The notes: a model not told the origin generated them from the letters alone. A DNA stretch of 64,000 bases from Terriglobales bacterium (GCA_035487355.1 DATHMF010000107.1:1-64000); one strand, 5' to 3'; counted from the first letter of the stretch, positions 23,341 to 31,894 are shown. Numbers and translations: made by a program.

Positions 23341-24201
23341 ATGATCAACGTCCTCCAACTCGGCCGGCTTGATTACGAAACAGCGCTGAAGCTGCAACAC
23401 TCGCTGGTTGAACTGCGCAAGCAGAATCGCATCGCCGATACGCTGTTGCTGCTGGAGCATCCACCGGTCATCACCCTGGGACGCAATGCCAAAGCCGGCA
23501 ACCTGCGGGCTTCGGCAGAGGAACTGGCCGCTCGCGGCGTGCAGATTTTTGAATGCAACCGCGGCGGCGATGTGACCTTCCACGGACCGGGGCAACTTGT
23601 GGGCTATCCCATCTTCGATCTGCGGGCGTTCACCGATGAACACGGCAATCGCAAGACGCTGGGCGCGGTAGAGTACGTGCGCCGGATGGAAGAGGCGCTC
23701 ATTCGCACCTGCGGCGACCTGGGCATTCCGACCGAGCGCATCAAGGGATTGACTGGTGTATGGACAACTCCCGATTCACCACAGAAACACAGCGACACAG
23801 AGAAAAACCCTGCGCATCAACAAGCCAAGATTGCTGCCATTGGCGTACATATCTCCCGTGCCGTGACTTCACACGGCTTTGCGCTGAACGTCAGCAACGA
23901 TCTGGATTATTTCAACTTGATCGTTCCCTGCGGAATCCCCGACAAGCCAGTGACTTCAATCGAAAAAGAGATCCGCGAAAAGCGCGCCTTGCGCGAAGGA
24001 GAAATTCTCACCATGCAGGAAGTAGCTCACATCATTGCGCGCAACTTCGGCCGCGTCTTTCAAAAGCAGACCCTCTGGCTGGAGTCGCTGGAAGATTTAA
24101 TGGCCAGCGCCTCGCCGCCGCTGCCCGCCAATCAGGACACGCCTGCAAAGCCCCTGCGCGAGTTGGAAGAAATGCACGGGGATAGATCGTTTTTGGCGTA
24201 A
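23341..24201 (+). CDS. lipB: Octanoyltransferase (lipoate biosynthesis)
   Basis: 286 residues, longer than the usual 210-240. It transfers octanoyl from ACP to lipoyl domains of E2 and GcvH proteins, the substrate step for LipA. Motifs: 'LLLLEHPPVITLGRNAKAGNL' (near 39-59), 'NRGGDVTFHGPGQLVGYPIFDLR' (near 78-100), the catalytic Lys in 'AKIAAIGVHISR' (near 163) and the thioester Cys in 'NLIVPCGIPDKPVTS' (near 198). Between 'TGVW' and 'AKIAAIG' is an insert of about 20 residues encoded partly by the dispersed phrase CCACAGAAACACAGCGACAC. It lies among 2-oxoacid dehydrogenase genes that need lipoylation. Confidence 0.94.
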   Translation: MINVLQLGRLDYETALKLQHSLVELRKQNRIADTLLLLEHPPVITLGRNAKAGNLRASAEELAARGVQIFECNRGGDVTFHGPGQLVGYPIFDLRAFTDEHGNRKTLGAVEYVRRMEEALIRTCGDLGIPTERIKGLTGVWTTPDSPQKHSDTEKNPAHQQAKIAAIGVHISRAVTSHGFALNVSNDLDYFNLIVPCGIPDKPVTSIEKEIREKRALREGEILTMQEVAHIIARNFGRVFQKQTLWLESLEDLMASASPPLPANQDTPAKPLRELEEMHGDRSFLA

Positions 24202-24281
24202 GCCACACTCCCACCATCCGTACAAATGTAATCATCAGCCTTTTGCCGGGTAAAATGATGTTTAATCAGAGATTCTCTTGA

Positions 24282-25550
24282 ATGAAACCACGGATCCTAA
24301 GCTATCGTGTTTCCGCCACGCATGAGACCATCACAGCTTTGGGCAGTATCAACGACCCAGTCTCAATCAGCGATTTTGACGCATTTGTGATTGATCCCGA
24401 TGGCTTTTATACAGATATCCCTCAGGCACTACCTTTTTTTCGCAGACAAAGCGAACTAAGCGACCTGCTGCATAAGAAGGGTGGGGTAGTCGTTTGTATT
24501 CTCCAGCCCAATAACGTCGTGCCTATCAGTGGAATGGGAAACGCGCCGAAATACGGCTTTTTAAACCGCGCGGCTAACCCGATTCTCTCTTTTTTGGATG
24601 GGATGACCAGAGCTGGCGCTGGCTCAACTATTCGTCTCATGCCTTCTGGACGAGGAGCCACTTCTGCCTACTTGCAAATCTTAAAAGAAAATCTGCGGTT
24701 TACGGCTTTCTTGGAGACCACAGAATCAGAAATTGCTCGGCACTCAGGAACAATCTTTGCTGTGAACTCTGTTGGACATCCGATTGCCTTGGAATTCCCA
24801 ATAGAGGAAGGGTTGCTCTCGCTCATTCCACCTGCGCACAATGTTCCGGAAGACCGCGTCGGAGCAGCCATTGCTCGACTAGTTTACCGGCATTTTAACG
24901 ATCAACAAAAAGAGGTCGAATCGCCCTTATGGACTAGTGAAATCCTTGTACCCGGATCGAACGTTTACGATGACCGTATCGCAGAATTGAAAAAGCAGCA
25001 TGGGGGAATTGGACTGGAGATATCGAGCTTGGAAGCCAAACGTGACGAATTGCGTAACCGGGTTCGATTGCTTTTCGGTTATGGCAAGGTAGTGTTAGAA
25101 GGAGAAGTTAGAGCAGCTTTGAGGCTGTTAGGATTTCACGTAAAAGAGCCCGAAGAATACACGGGGGAATGGGACGTCGACCTACACGAGCCGCAGTCCG
25201 GTAAAACGGCAATCGGGGAGGTAGAAGGGTCAGAAGGTGTTATCGACGTCGATAAATATCGACAGCTTCTTGACTATATTGAAGCTGAATCTCTCGAGGG
25301 TAGAGAACATAAGGGAATTCTTATTGGCAATGGCTTTCGCCTACAGCCACTTGATGCGCCTGAACGTGAGCAGCAGTTTTCGCCACATGCGTTACGAGGT
25401 GCTATGAGAAATCAGTTTTGCCTGCTGCCTACAACAGAACTGTTCAAAGCTGTTTGTGCTGTACTTGAGACTCAAACTGACGAAGCTTTAAAAGCCACAA
25501 TTCGAAATTCTATTCTTTCATCTGTCGGCATTTGGACGTTTGCACGCTGA
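24282..25550 (+). CDS. Unknown protein with a PD-(D/E)xK-nuclease-like C-terminal domain
   Basis: 422 residues; no named family recognised. The N-terminal half (about 1-220) is mixed alpha/beta with motifs like 'DFDAFVIDPDGFY' and 'GGVVVCILQPNN'. A short coiled coil (about 232-262) follows. The C-terminal part, 'VRAALRLLGFHVKEPEEYTGEWDVDL' then 'KTAIGEVEGSEGVIDVDKYRQLLDYI' (about 275-340), has the helix-strand D...ExE layout of restriction-endonuclease-like domains, but Glu replaces the catalytic Lys. Base use is more AT-rich than its neighbours. It may be an accessory, defence or binding protein; this is inference. Confidence 0.6.
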   Translation: MKPRILSYRVSATHETITALGSINDPVSISDFDAFVIDPDGFYTDIPQALPFFRRQSELSDLLHKKGGVVVCILQPNNVVPISGMGNAPKYGFLNRAANPILSFLDGMTRAGAGSTIRLMPSGRGATSAYLQILKENLRFTAFLETTESEIARHSGTIFAVNSVGHPIALEFPIEEGLLSLIPPAHNVPEDRVGAAIARLVYRHFNDQQKEVESPLWTSEILVPGSNVYDDRIAELKKQHGGIGLEISSLEAKRDELRNRVRLLFGYGKVVLEGEVRAALRLLGFHVKEPEEYTGEWDVDLHEPQSGKTAIGEVEGSEGVIDVDKYRQLLDYIEAESLEGREHKGILIGNGFRLQPLDAPEREQQFSPHALRGAMRNQFCLLPTTELFKAVCAVLETQTDEALKATIRNSILSSVGIWTFAR

Positions 25551-25604
25551 CGCTCATAGAAATACTTGATCAGATTATGCACGCCGAACACCGCTGACCT
25601 TATC

Positions 25605-25642
25605 TCCGGCGTTACAATCAAAGTCCGCGCCAGCTCGCATGG
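25605..25642 (+). repeat. Direct repeat of the pdhA leader, upstream copy
   Basis: CTCCGGCGTTACAAT (25605-25619) and GCTCGCATG (25634-25642) recur in the same order and spacing at 26470-26508, where the final ATG is the pdhA start. Here the ATG is followed at once by GGC TGA. Confidence 0.7.
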
Positions 25643-25664
25643 GCTGAGCTAAAATCCCCATTTA

Positions 25665-26420
25665 ATGGACTCCCATCAGAGAAGAGCGGAAGAACGAATA
25701 GTAGAGCGGGTAGCGGAGCAAATAGTTGAGAAATTGAATCCACTATTTGACAAAGCCTCCAAGCCACACACGTCTGCAAAAGCAATTGCGCTGGTAAAAA
25801 GGTTTTTAACAAGCGCGCTTGTTGCGCTTTTCTGCTCTCTCTTGCTCGGGTCACTCACTCTCTATGGAGTAATTAATCTGGAGGGCGCGCGAGTTCTTCT
25901 TATCATCACATACCTCATTGGAGTCGGAGGCGTAGCACTCGTTGTTTGGGAGAAATCACGAATGTTCAAGATCGTATCTATAGTCGTTGCGACGATAGGT
26001 TTTGGAATTGGTAGTTGGCTCCTAGACGCGTGGGCTATAAAAACAAAAGACCGTCATCTGAATGCTATTCAAAAGCAAGGACTTGCACAGATGGCAGATA
26101 AAGTTCCGTCTAAATGTGGGGTCTTGATATACGTTCCTGAGACAAGCAAGGAAGCGCAAAGATACGGCAAAGAGGTTCAGGCCGCATGGCAGTCACATGG
26201 AGCAAAAGCAAACTTGATTTATGGAGCAGCAGTAGAGCCTCCAGTAGGTCTGGTGGTGGGAGTGCATTCGCAACTCGAGCCTTGCGGTCGTTTTGGAGGA
26301 GAGGTGCTATCCACAATGACGTTCGGCTTGGGACTGCCCGCACGGATTCAGGACGGTTTCTTCTACGCTGATGAAACTACAATTGTTATCTATGTCGGAA
26401 CTAAGCCTCCGTACGACTGA
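25665..26420 (+). CDS. Membrane protein, unknown function
   Basis: 251 residues. A charged amphipathic N-terminus (RRAEERIVERVAEQIVEKL) precedes about three transmembrane segments (about 50-70, 76-92, 104-122), then a soluble C-terminal domain with 'KCGVLIYVPETSKEAQRYGKEVQAAWQSHG' and 'FYADETTIVIYVGTKPPYD', which looks like a small alpha/beta sensing domain. AT-richer than the flanking enzyme genes. It sits between two copies of the pdhA leader, so it was probably acquired or duplicated into this place. No named family recognised. Confidence 0.6.
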   Translation: MDSHQRRAEERIVERVAEQIVEKLNPLFDKASKPHTSAKAIALVKRFLTSALVALFCSLLLGSLTLYGVINLEGARVLLIITYLIGVGGVALVVWEKSRMFKIVSIVVATIGFGIGSWLLDAWAIKTKDRHLNAIQKQGLAQMADKVPSKCGVLIYVPETSKEAQRYGKEVQAAWQSHGAKANLIYGAAVEPPVGLVVGVHSQLEPCGRFGGEVLSTMTFGLGLPARIQDGFFYADETTIVIYVGTKPPYD

Positions 26421-26469
26421 CCGTGCAGTACACTCAACAAAACAACGCGAGGCTCTGAACTAAGCTATC

Positions 26470-26508
26470 CTCCGGCGTTACAATTAAGAGCCTGTGTTGG
26501 CTCGCATG
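26470..26508 (+). repeat. Direct repeat of the pdhA leader, downstream copy
   Basis: Second copy of the CTCCGGCGTTACAAT...GCTCGCATG unit, ending in the pdhA start codon at 26506-26508. Confidence 0.7.
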
Positions 26509-27858
26509 AAGAAAACCAAAATGCCGAGCTCCAAAAAGTCCTCAAAGAACTTGAAGACTGGTGTGGCACAGCCGTCCTCGGCTGTGGGCAATGGCGCATC
26601 CCGAAAGAACTTATCTTTTTCAAAAAACTCAAAGTCATCCCGAAACGGCGCCAACCCCATCACCAAAAATCGCCACGGCATCCCCGACTGGCGCCTCGAG
26701 CGGCCCGAGTTCACCACTATCGAGGTCAGCAAGAACGGAAACGTTCACTATGAAGTCCGGGGAAACCTGCGCGCGCCCGCGCCACCCATCCGCGACTCTA
26801 AATACTTGAAGCGCGAGCAATGCGTCGAGCTCTATCGCTGGATGCTGCTCAACCGCAAGATGGAGCAGACCCTGGAGACGCTCTACAAGCAGAGCAAGGT
26901 TGTGGGCGGCGTCTACTTCGGCCTGGGCCAGGAGGCGTGCTCCTGCGCCTCGGCTTATGCGCTGGGCAAAGACGACTGGTTTGCGCCCATGATCCGCAAC
27001 CAGGGCGCACAGCTGGTGCGCGGCTTTCATGCCCGCGACATCATGATGCAGTACATGGCCAAGGCGGGCTCGCCCACGCATGGCAAAGACGGGACCTCCC
27101 ATTATGGAGATATTGAAAAGCGCCACATGGTCTCGCCCATCTCGATGCTGGGCGACCTGATTCCCGTGATGGCGGGCGTAGCCCTGGGGGCGCACCTGCA
27201 GGGACGCAACCTTGCCGTGCTCACTTGGATCGGCGATGGCGGCCAATCCACCGGCGTGACCCACGAAGGCCTCAACTTTGCCGCAGTGCAGAAGCTCGGC
27301 CTGGTGCTGATTGTTGAAAATAATCTCTGGGCCTATTCGACTCCCACCGAAATGCAGTTTGCCGTGAAAGACCTCGCCGACCGCGCCATTGGCTACGGAA
27401 TTCCCGGCGTAATCATTGACGGCACCGATGCCTGCCAGGTCTATGACGCAACCTACGAAGCCGTCGAGCGCGCCCATCGCGGCGAGGGCGCATCGCTTAT
27501 CGAGGCCAAGATGATGCGCATGAAAGGCCACGCCATCCACGATGCCGCAGCCTATGTCCCGCAGGAGCTGATGGAATACTGGCGCAAGCGTGACCCCATC
27601 GCGCGCTTTGAAAAATACTTACTGGAAAAGAAGTGGCTGACGCCCAAGCAGAACGAAGCAATTGTTTCCGAAGTGGAAAAAGAAGTAGAAGAAGAACGCG
27701 CCGTCGCCGAAGCTTCCCCCATGCCCAATCCCGAAGATGCGGCCAAGGGCGTGTGGTGCGAAGGCTGCCACGAGATCAAACCGAAATACGGAACGCCAAA
27801 AGCCCACAAGGGTTCTGGGAAGTTAAAGGAGTCGGAGGCAGCAATACATTTCAAGTAA
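26506..27858 (+). CDS. pdhA: Pyruvate (or branched-chain 2-oxoacid) dehydrogenase E1 alpha subunit
   Basis: 450 residues from ATG 26506; TTG 26494 is in frame. The ThDP-binding E1 alpha core shows 'YFGLGQEACSCASAYALG' (near 142), 'QLVRGFHARDIMMQYM' and the ThDP motif 'TWIGDGGQSTGVTHEGLNFAAVQKLGLVLIVENN' (GDG...NN, near 240-275). The first 65 residues are a low-complexity Lys/Ser extension that includes a dispersed repeat in frame (26561-26586). The C-terminus adds 'WCEGCHEIKPKYGTP' (CxxC). It forms a heterotetramer with the E1 beta at 28.6 kb. Pyruvate versus branched-chain substrate cannot be settled from sequence here. Confidence 0.9.
   Translation: MKKTKMPSSKKSSKNLKTGVAQPSSAVGNGASRKNLSFSKNSKSSRNGANPITKNRHGIPDWRLERPEFTTIEVSKNGNVHYEVRGNLRAPAPPIRDSKYLKREQCVELYRWMLLNRKMEQTLETLYKQSKVVGGVYFGLGQEACSCASAYALGKDDWFAPMIRNQGAQLVRGFHARDIMMQYMAKAGSPTHGKDGTSHYGDIEKRHMVSPISMLGDLIPVMAGVALGAHLQGRNLAVLTWIGDGGQSTGVTHEGLNFAAVQKLGLVLIVENNLWAYSTPTEMQFAVKDLADRAIGYGIPGVIIDGTDACQVYDATYEAVERAHRGEGASLIEAKMMRMKGHAIHDAAAYVPQELMEYWRKRDPIARFEKYLLEKKWLTPKQNEAIVSEVEKEVEEERAVAEASPMPNPEDAAKGVWCEGCHEIKPKYGTPKAHKGSGKLKESEAAIHFK
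26561..26586 (+). repeat. Dispersed repeat inside the pdhA coding sequence
   Basis: GTGTGGCACAGCC-GTCCTC-GGCTGTG, a hairpin-forming 26-bp element. An inverted copy with one change lies at 33590-33615 inside another coding sequence. Confidence 0.75.
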
Positions 27859-28567
27859 CGAGCACTCAACCGTCATGCTAATTACGATTGACGATTTTCG
27901 ATTGACGAATTTTCCGGGATCGATCGCTAACGTTTACCTCTCAAATCGTACTTCTTCAATCGTAAATCGTACTTTATCGGTATCAAAGTGGTATCAAACT
28001 GTTGGTTTTTAGGGCATTGTAAGCGATCATTTTCATGAGGTGCGCCTGGAGTTCGGTGAGGGCGGGTTAGGGTGAGCCGAACGTGAGCGCTCGAGCGCGA
28101 ACAGACGGGCGAGGAGACTGGCTGGAGAATACTTGGGAAGACTATTTCAGCAAGTACCCCATTTTTCGGCTGTATGACGCTGTAAACAAAGGGCTTCGAG
28201 AAGGCCGGGACTAGCAAGCAAGTACCCTGCGGCCCGAACAAGAGAAGGGAGCTGCCGATGCCCTCTTTGACTGAAGGCTGAATGCTCTGGAGTTCGATGA
28301 GGGGTGAGTTAGGGTCAGACGGAATGTGAGCCCCGGAAACGGGTGAACAGGTAGAGAGACCAGCACAGCAAGTACTCCCATTTTCGACTGTATGACGCTG
28401 TAAACAAAGGGTTTTGGGAAAGACGGGGACTAGCAAGCAAGTACCCCCATCTGGAACAAGGGATTGGGAACGCCGATGCAGCCTCTTTGGCTGAATGCTT
28501 GATTGCTGAGCCTGCCCCGGCTTACCGTGGGTGCTGAATGCTCACTGAGAACTGAGAACCGAGAACT
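27859..28567. other. 709-bp gap between the E1 alpha and beta genes, mostly repeats
   Basis: An AT-rich repeat like that at 4937-5025 (27888-27975) is followed by two tandem diverged units (28046-28286 and 28287-28499). No supported gene: the 169-codon ORF on the minus strand (27927-28436) simply reads through the repeats. No terminator or promoter stands out. Confidence 0.6.
28046..28499 (+). repeat. Tandem duplication, two units of about 241 and 213 bp
   Basis: Both units start CTGGAGTTCG(G/A)TGAGG, contain a CGGCTGTATGACGCTGTAAA / CGACTGTATGACGCTGTAAA block, then GGGACTAGCAAGCAAGTACC, and end GGCTGAATGCT. They differ by many substitutions and small indels, so the duplication is old or the units are members of a dispersed family. 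Confidence 0.7.
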
Positions 28568-29545
28568 ATGAGTCAAACAACTTATCTCGAAGCCATTCGC
28601 CAGGGAATCTGGGAAGAGATGGAGCGCGACCCCGCCGTCTTCTGCATTGGCGAAGATATTGGCATCTATGGCGGCGCGTTCAAAGTCACCGAAGGGTTCA
28701 TTCACCGCTTTGGCCCCGAGCGCGTGATTGATACGCCCATTGCCGAGTCGGCGATTGTGGGTGCGGCCTACGGAGCGTCGTTGACCGGGCTGCGGCCGGT
28801 GGCCGAGTTCCAGTTCATGGATTTCATCGGCTGCGCCTTCAACCAGATCGTCAACATGGTGGCCAAATCGCACTACCGTTGGCGGGCGCCGGCCCCGCTG
28901 GTGCTGCGCGGCCCCTGCGGAGGCGGCGTGCACGGCGGCCCCTTCCACTCGCAGAACCCGGAGATGCACTACGTGCACACGCCCGGAATGAAGGTCATCG
29001 CCCCGGCTACGCCGCGTGACGCCAAGGGGCTGATTAAATCTGCGATCCGCGACAATAATCCTGTGCTATTCCTCGAACACAAGCTTCTATATCGCCGCAT
29101 TAAAGAGGATCTGCCGGAAGCTGACGATGAAATTATTCCCATCGGCAAGGCGCGAGTTGCGCGCGCAGGGAGAGACATCAGCGTGATTACCTATGCCGCC
29201 ATGGTGCACACAGCTCTGGAAGCCGCCGACGCTCTGGCCAAAGAAGGAATTGAGTTAGAGGTAGTTGACCTGCGCACGCTGCTGCCCCTCGATCGCGAAG
29301 CCATCGCCGCAACGGTAAAGAAGACGAATAAAGTCATCATCCTGCATGAAGACACCAAGACCGGAGGCCTGGCGGGAGAGATCACGGCAATCATCAACGA
29401 AGAGGCTTTCGAAGATTTGGATGGGCCGGTTGTGCGCATCGCATCGCTGGATACCCCCGTGCCCTTCTCGCCGCCTTTGGAGAATTTCTTTCTACCCAAG
29501 GTAGAAGACGTGGTGCGGGAGGCGCGTAAATTGCATGCCTATTAG
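28568..29545 (+). CDS. pdhB: Pyruvate (or branched-chain 2-oxoacid) dehydrogenase E1 beta subunit
   Basis: 325 residues, normal length. Transketolase-type motifs: 'FCIGEDIGIYGGAFKVTEG' (near 26), 'RVIDTPIAESAIVGAAYGASLTGLRPVAEFQFMDF' (near 56-90), 'LVLRGPCGGGVHGGPFHSQ' (near 117-135) and 'VIAPATPRDAKGLIKSAIRDNNPVLFLEHKLLY' (near 145-178). The C-terminal domain has 'ISVITYAAMVHTALEAA' and 'VDLRTLLPLD'. It partners the E1 alpha at 26.5 kb, from which it is separated by repeats. Its stop overlaps the start of a membrane-protein gene. Confidence 0.94.
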   Translation: MSQTTYLEAIRQGIWEEMERDPAVFCIGEDIGIYGGAFKVTEGFIHRFGPERVIDTPIAESAIVGAAYGASLTGLRPVAEFQFMDFIGCAFNQIVNMVAKSHYRWRAPAPLVLRGPCGGGVHGGPFHSQNPEMHYVHTPGMKVIAPATPRDAKGLIKSAIRDNNPVLFLEHKLLYRRIKEDLPEADDEIIPIGKARVARAGRDISVITYAAMVHTALEAADALAKEGIELEVVDLRTLLPLDREAIAATVKKTNKVIILHEDTKTGGLAGEITAIINEEAFEDLDGPVVRIASLDTPVPFSPPLENFFLPKVEDVVREARKLHAY

Positions 29546-29957
29546 CGAAGCCCTTATGGAAGCCAGACTGAAACATCTTCGCATCGTGCATGTCGCCTTG
29601 CTGGTTTCACTTGGGCTGTACGTATATATGGGCGAGTGGATTCAAAAGGAGCCTAAGACCTTGGATCCCATGATCTTGAAAGCAATGGCAGGTTTGGCTC
29701 TCGCAACCGGTGCGGTTGTTCTGTTCCTTCGCCTGCGATTGTTGTCCGCTGCCGCAGAACAATTACGGCTTCCGTCTACAGATGCATCTGCACTCAATCG
29801 CTGGCACATGCTGCAGATCGTGAATTTCGCACTCTGTGAAAGCATTGGCCTTTACGGCTTCGTGCTGAGATTCATGGGCGCATCGCTCTCCCAGGCTGCG
29901 GGCTTCTACGCGGGCGGAATCTTTCTCATGTTGCTCTCGACTCCGCGCCGGCCATAA
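29535..29957 (+). CDS. Small membrane protein with four hydrophobic segments
   Basis: 140 residues from ATG 29535, overlapping the E1 beta stop; ATG 29556 (MEARLKHLRIVH) is the alternative. Hydrophobic segments at about 14-34, 48-66, 95-110 and 117-134 are arranged as two hairpins, with a cytoplasmic basic loop ('LRLRLLSAAAEQLRLP'). This layout occurs in unnamed membrane proteins of Acidobacteriota. Overlap implies co-translation with E1 beta, but no functional link is known. Confidence 0.65.
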   Translation: MPISEALMEARLKHLRIVHVALLVSLGLYVYMGEWIQKEPKTLDPMILKAMAGLALATGAVVLFLRLRLLSAAAEQLRLPSTDASALNRWHMLQIVNFALCESIGLYGFVLRFMGASLSQAAGFYAGGIFLMLLSTPRRP

Positions 29958-29980
29958 CATTCTTGGAGAAAAAATTCATT

Positions 29981-30337
29981 ATGAAAATCAATCCCATCCC
30001 CTGGTCAAGCATTCAACCCGAAGCCATGTCGCCGCTGATCAGTCGTCAATATGTTTCCGGCGAGCACATCACCTTCGCGCGTTTTGAGCTGAAGAAAGGC
30101 AGTATGGTTCCAGAGCACAAACACCCTAACGAACAAATCAGCTCAATCATCTCAGGCTCTCTCGTCTTCCACATGGATTCGCGCGAGATCACGGTGCGGG
30201 CAGGAGAGTTCCTAGTGATTCCTCCCAATGTGCCGCATGCGGCCGAAGCGCGGGAAGACTGTGTTGCCATTGATGTCTTCAGTCCTCCGCGAGCCGACTG
30301 GGCGGCAAAAGAAGACGGTTATTTGCGCGGGAAATAA
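29981..30337 (+). CDS. Cupin-domain protein
   Basis: 118 residues from ATG 29981; TTG 29963 is in frame. Single-domain beta-barrel cupin: motif 1 'GSMVPEHKHPNEQISSIISG' with His-His-Glu-like ligands (about 39-58), and motif 2 'EFLVIPPNVPHAAEA' (about 73-87) with the metal His. Such proteins bind a metal and a small ligand; substrate unknown. It is 5-40 nt behind the membrane-protein gene, so probably in the same unit. Confidence 0.85.
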   Translation: MKINPIPWSSIQPEAMSPLISRQYVSGEHITFARFELKKGSMVPEHKHPNEQISSIISGSLVFHMDSREITVRAGEFLVIPPNVPHAAEAREDCVAIDVFSPPRADWAAKEDGYLRGK

Positions 30338-30383
30338 TTCATAATTCAAAGAAGCTCAGCACAATTCCGATCATCTATTGGGA

Positions 30384-30782
30384 ATGTCTACAAGCACAGC
30401 CACGAACACTCGCCGCCACATTAATCTGCCGGGAAGAGCAGCCAACCTTCCCTTCAGCGACGCCGTCTTGATCGGCGATACGTTATACATTTCCGGACGC
30501 ATTGGCTTCGTGCCGGGCACAACCCAGGTGCCGCCCGAACCCGAGCAGGAGGCGCGCAACCTTCTGGATGGCTTCCAATCCGTGCTGCAACAGGCCGGCA
30601 TGAACATGGATGACCTGGTCCACGTCCAGATATTCTCGCCAGATATGTCTCTGTGGGAACCTTTCAATCGCGTTTACCGCGACTACTTCAAAGCTGAATT
30701 GCCGGCGCGGGCCTTCTTAGGTTCCGGTCCGCTGTTGTTTAATGCACGCTTCGAAATGGTGGGAATTGCCGTCAAGCGGTAA
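30384..30782 (+). CDS. RidA family protein (reactive enamine/imine deaminase-like)
   Basis: 132 residues from ATG 30384. RidA/YjgF fold: 'NLPFSDAVLIGDTLYISGRIGF' (about 22-43), 'EQEARNLLDGFQSVLQQAGMNMDDLVHVQIF' (about 55-85) and 'YRDYFKAELPARAFLGSGPLLFNARFEMVGIAV' (about 98-130). The family Arg that binds the carboxylate is in 'PARAF'. True RidA hydrolyses 2-aminoacrylate-type intermediates; some relatives have other roles. Its 3' end overlaps the convergent channel gene by 11 nt. Confidence 0.88.
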   Translation: MSTSTATNTRRHINLPGRAANLPFSDAVLIGDTLYISGRIGFVPGTTQVPPEPEQEARNLLDGFQSVLQQAGMNMDDLVHVQIFSPDMSLWEPFNRVYRDYFKAELPARAFLGSGPLLFNARFEMVGIAVKR

Positions 30783-31782
30783 CGATTTTCTCGTCCTTCT
30801 CTTTTTTCGCTTCATCTTTCGCCCCATCCAGCTCTTCAATCTGATGGAAGCGCTCCAGGTCAACCATGACGGGTTTACCGCTGGCGTGCTTGGTGAACAC
30901 GCTGGCGAAGCGGGCGTTCCAGATGACCTCGTCGGCGGTGTAGGAAGTGCGGCTGTACACCTGCTGGGAAAAAGCTTCGTCCACACCGTTCAGCAGGATG
31001 AGGAACTCACCCTTGGAATCGTACAGGTCCTGGGGTTTCAGGCCGTAGAGCGGACTGCTCTCGTCAATAGGATGGACCACAGTCCAGGTCAAAGGGAAGA
31101 AGGTGACCCGGTCGCGCTCCAGCGCCAACTGGTAGTACTGCCGTAGGGTGCCGCGGCCGGTCACCTCGAAGCGCGAGAACAAAAGCTTGGCCTGCACCTC
31201 GATGATCTCGTTGCGGCGGGCGTTGACGATGCGGAATTGAAAGGCAGTCATGCCGCGATAGGGCGCAATGACGGCAGACTGGCTGTAAATGATCTTCGCC
31301 GTGGGACGCGAGAAACGGGCGAAGATCATCCCCGCCAGCAGCGCTACCATCAACAGGCTAATCAAAGACTCAATCGTCGACAGCATATTGGCGGCAAATC
31401 CTACAGGGACCACATTGCCGTATCCGATGGTGGTAAAGGTCTGAATACTGAAGAAGAACGCCCGCCAGAAACCGGTGCCGGTGTTCGAGTCGCCCAGCAA
31501 GGCCTGAGGCCCCAAGGCCACGTAGCCCCATGCAAAAAGAACATTGAGGAGCAGGAGAGAACCGGTAATGATTGCGACAAACCGCACTGAGCTCATGGTC
31601 AGCAGCGCCTGATAGGCATGGAGCGAACGCCAGAAGCCCAGTCCTTTGCGATGCACATTAAAACTGCCGTCGCGATTCAGCAGGCGCTGTGCGGATTCCT
31701 GCGAGACCACGTTGCCAAAGCCCAGGTCGCGATCTTGTCTTTCTATGTCGACCAGCGAAAGCTTGGTATTGAGTGCTTCCAT
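30772..31782 (-). CDS. Inward-rectifier-type potassium channel (KirBac-like)
   Basis: 336 residues. The N-terminal slide helix region is followed by M1 (about 67-88, 'VRFVAIITGSLLLLNVLFAWGYVAL'), a pore helix and filter 'FFSIQTFTTIGYGNVVP' (TIGYG near 117), M2 (about 130-153), then a beta-rich cytoplasmic Kir domain ('AVIAPYRGMTAFQFRIVNARRNEIIEVQAKLLFSR'). The C-terminus is a charged Lys/Glu tail. It forms a tetramer in the inner membrane; KirBac channels respond to lipids and pH. It converges with and overlaps the RidA gene. Confidence 0.93.
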   Translation of the reverse strand: MEALNTKLSLVDIERQDRDLGFGNVVSQESAQRLLNRDGSFNVHRKGLGFWRSLHAYQALLTMSSVRFVAIITGSLLLLNVLFAWGYVALGPQALLGDSNTGTGFWRAFFFSIQTFTTIGYGNVVPVGFAANMLSTIESLISLLMVALLAGMIFARFSRPTAKIIYSQSAVIAPYRGMTAFQFRIVNARRNEIIEVQAKLLFSRFEVTGRGTLRQYYQLALERDRVTFFPLTWTVVHPIDESSPLYGLKPQDLYDSKGEFLILLNGVDEAFSQQVYSRTSYTADEVIWNARFASVFTKHASGKPVMVDLERFHQIEELDGAKDEAKKEKDEKIVTA

Positions 31783-31894
31783 TTGGTTAGATTGTACAGA
31801 ATTCGCAAAGGGTATTTGGCCCTTGAAATGTCAGGAGCCCCGCGTTTAGAGTGAGCCTTTTGCATGTTCTCTTACGAAGGACGAAAATACGCCT

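Noticed and set aside
27927..28436. 169-codon ORF in the pdhA-pdhB gap
   Set aside because: It reads through tandem repeats, with the two halves echoing each other; no start signal or recognisable domain.
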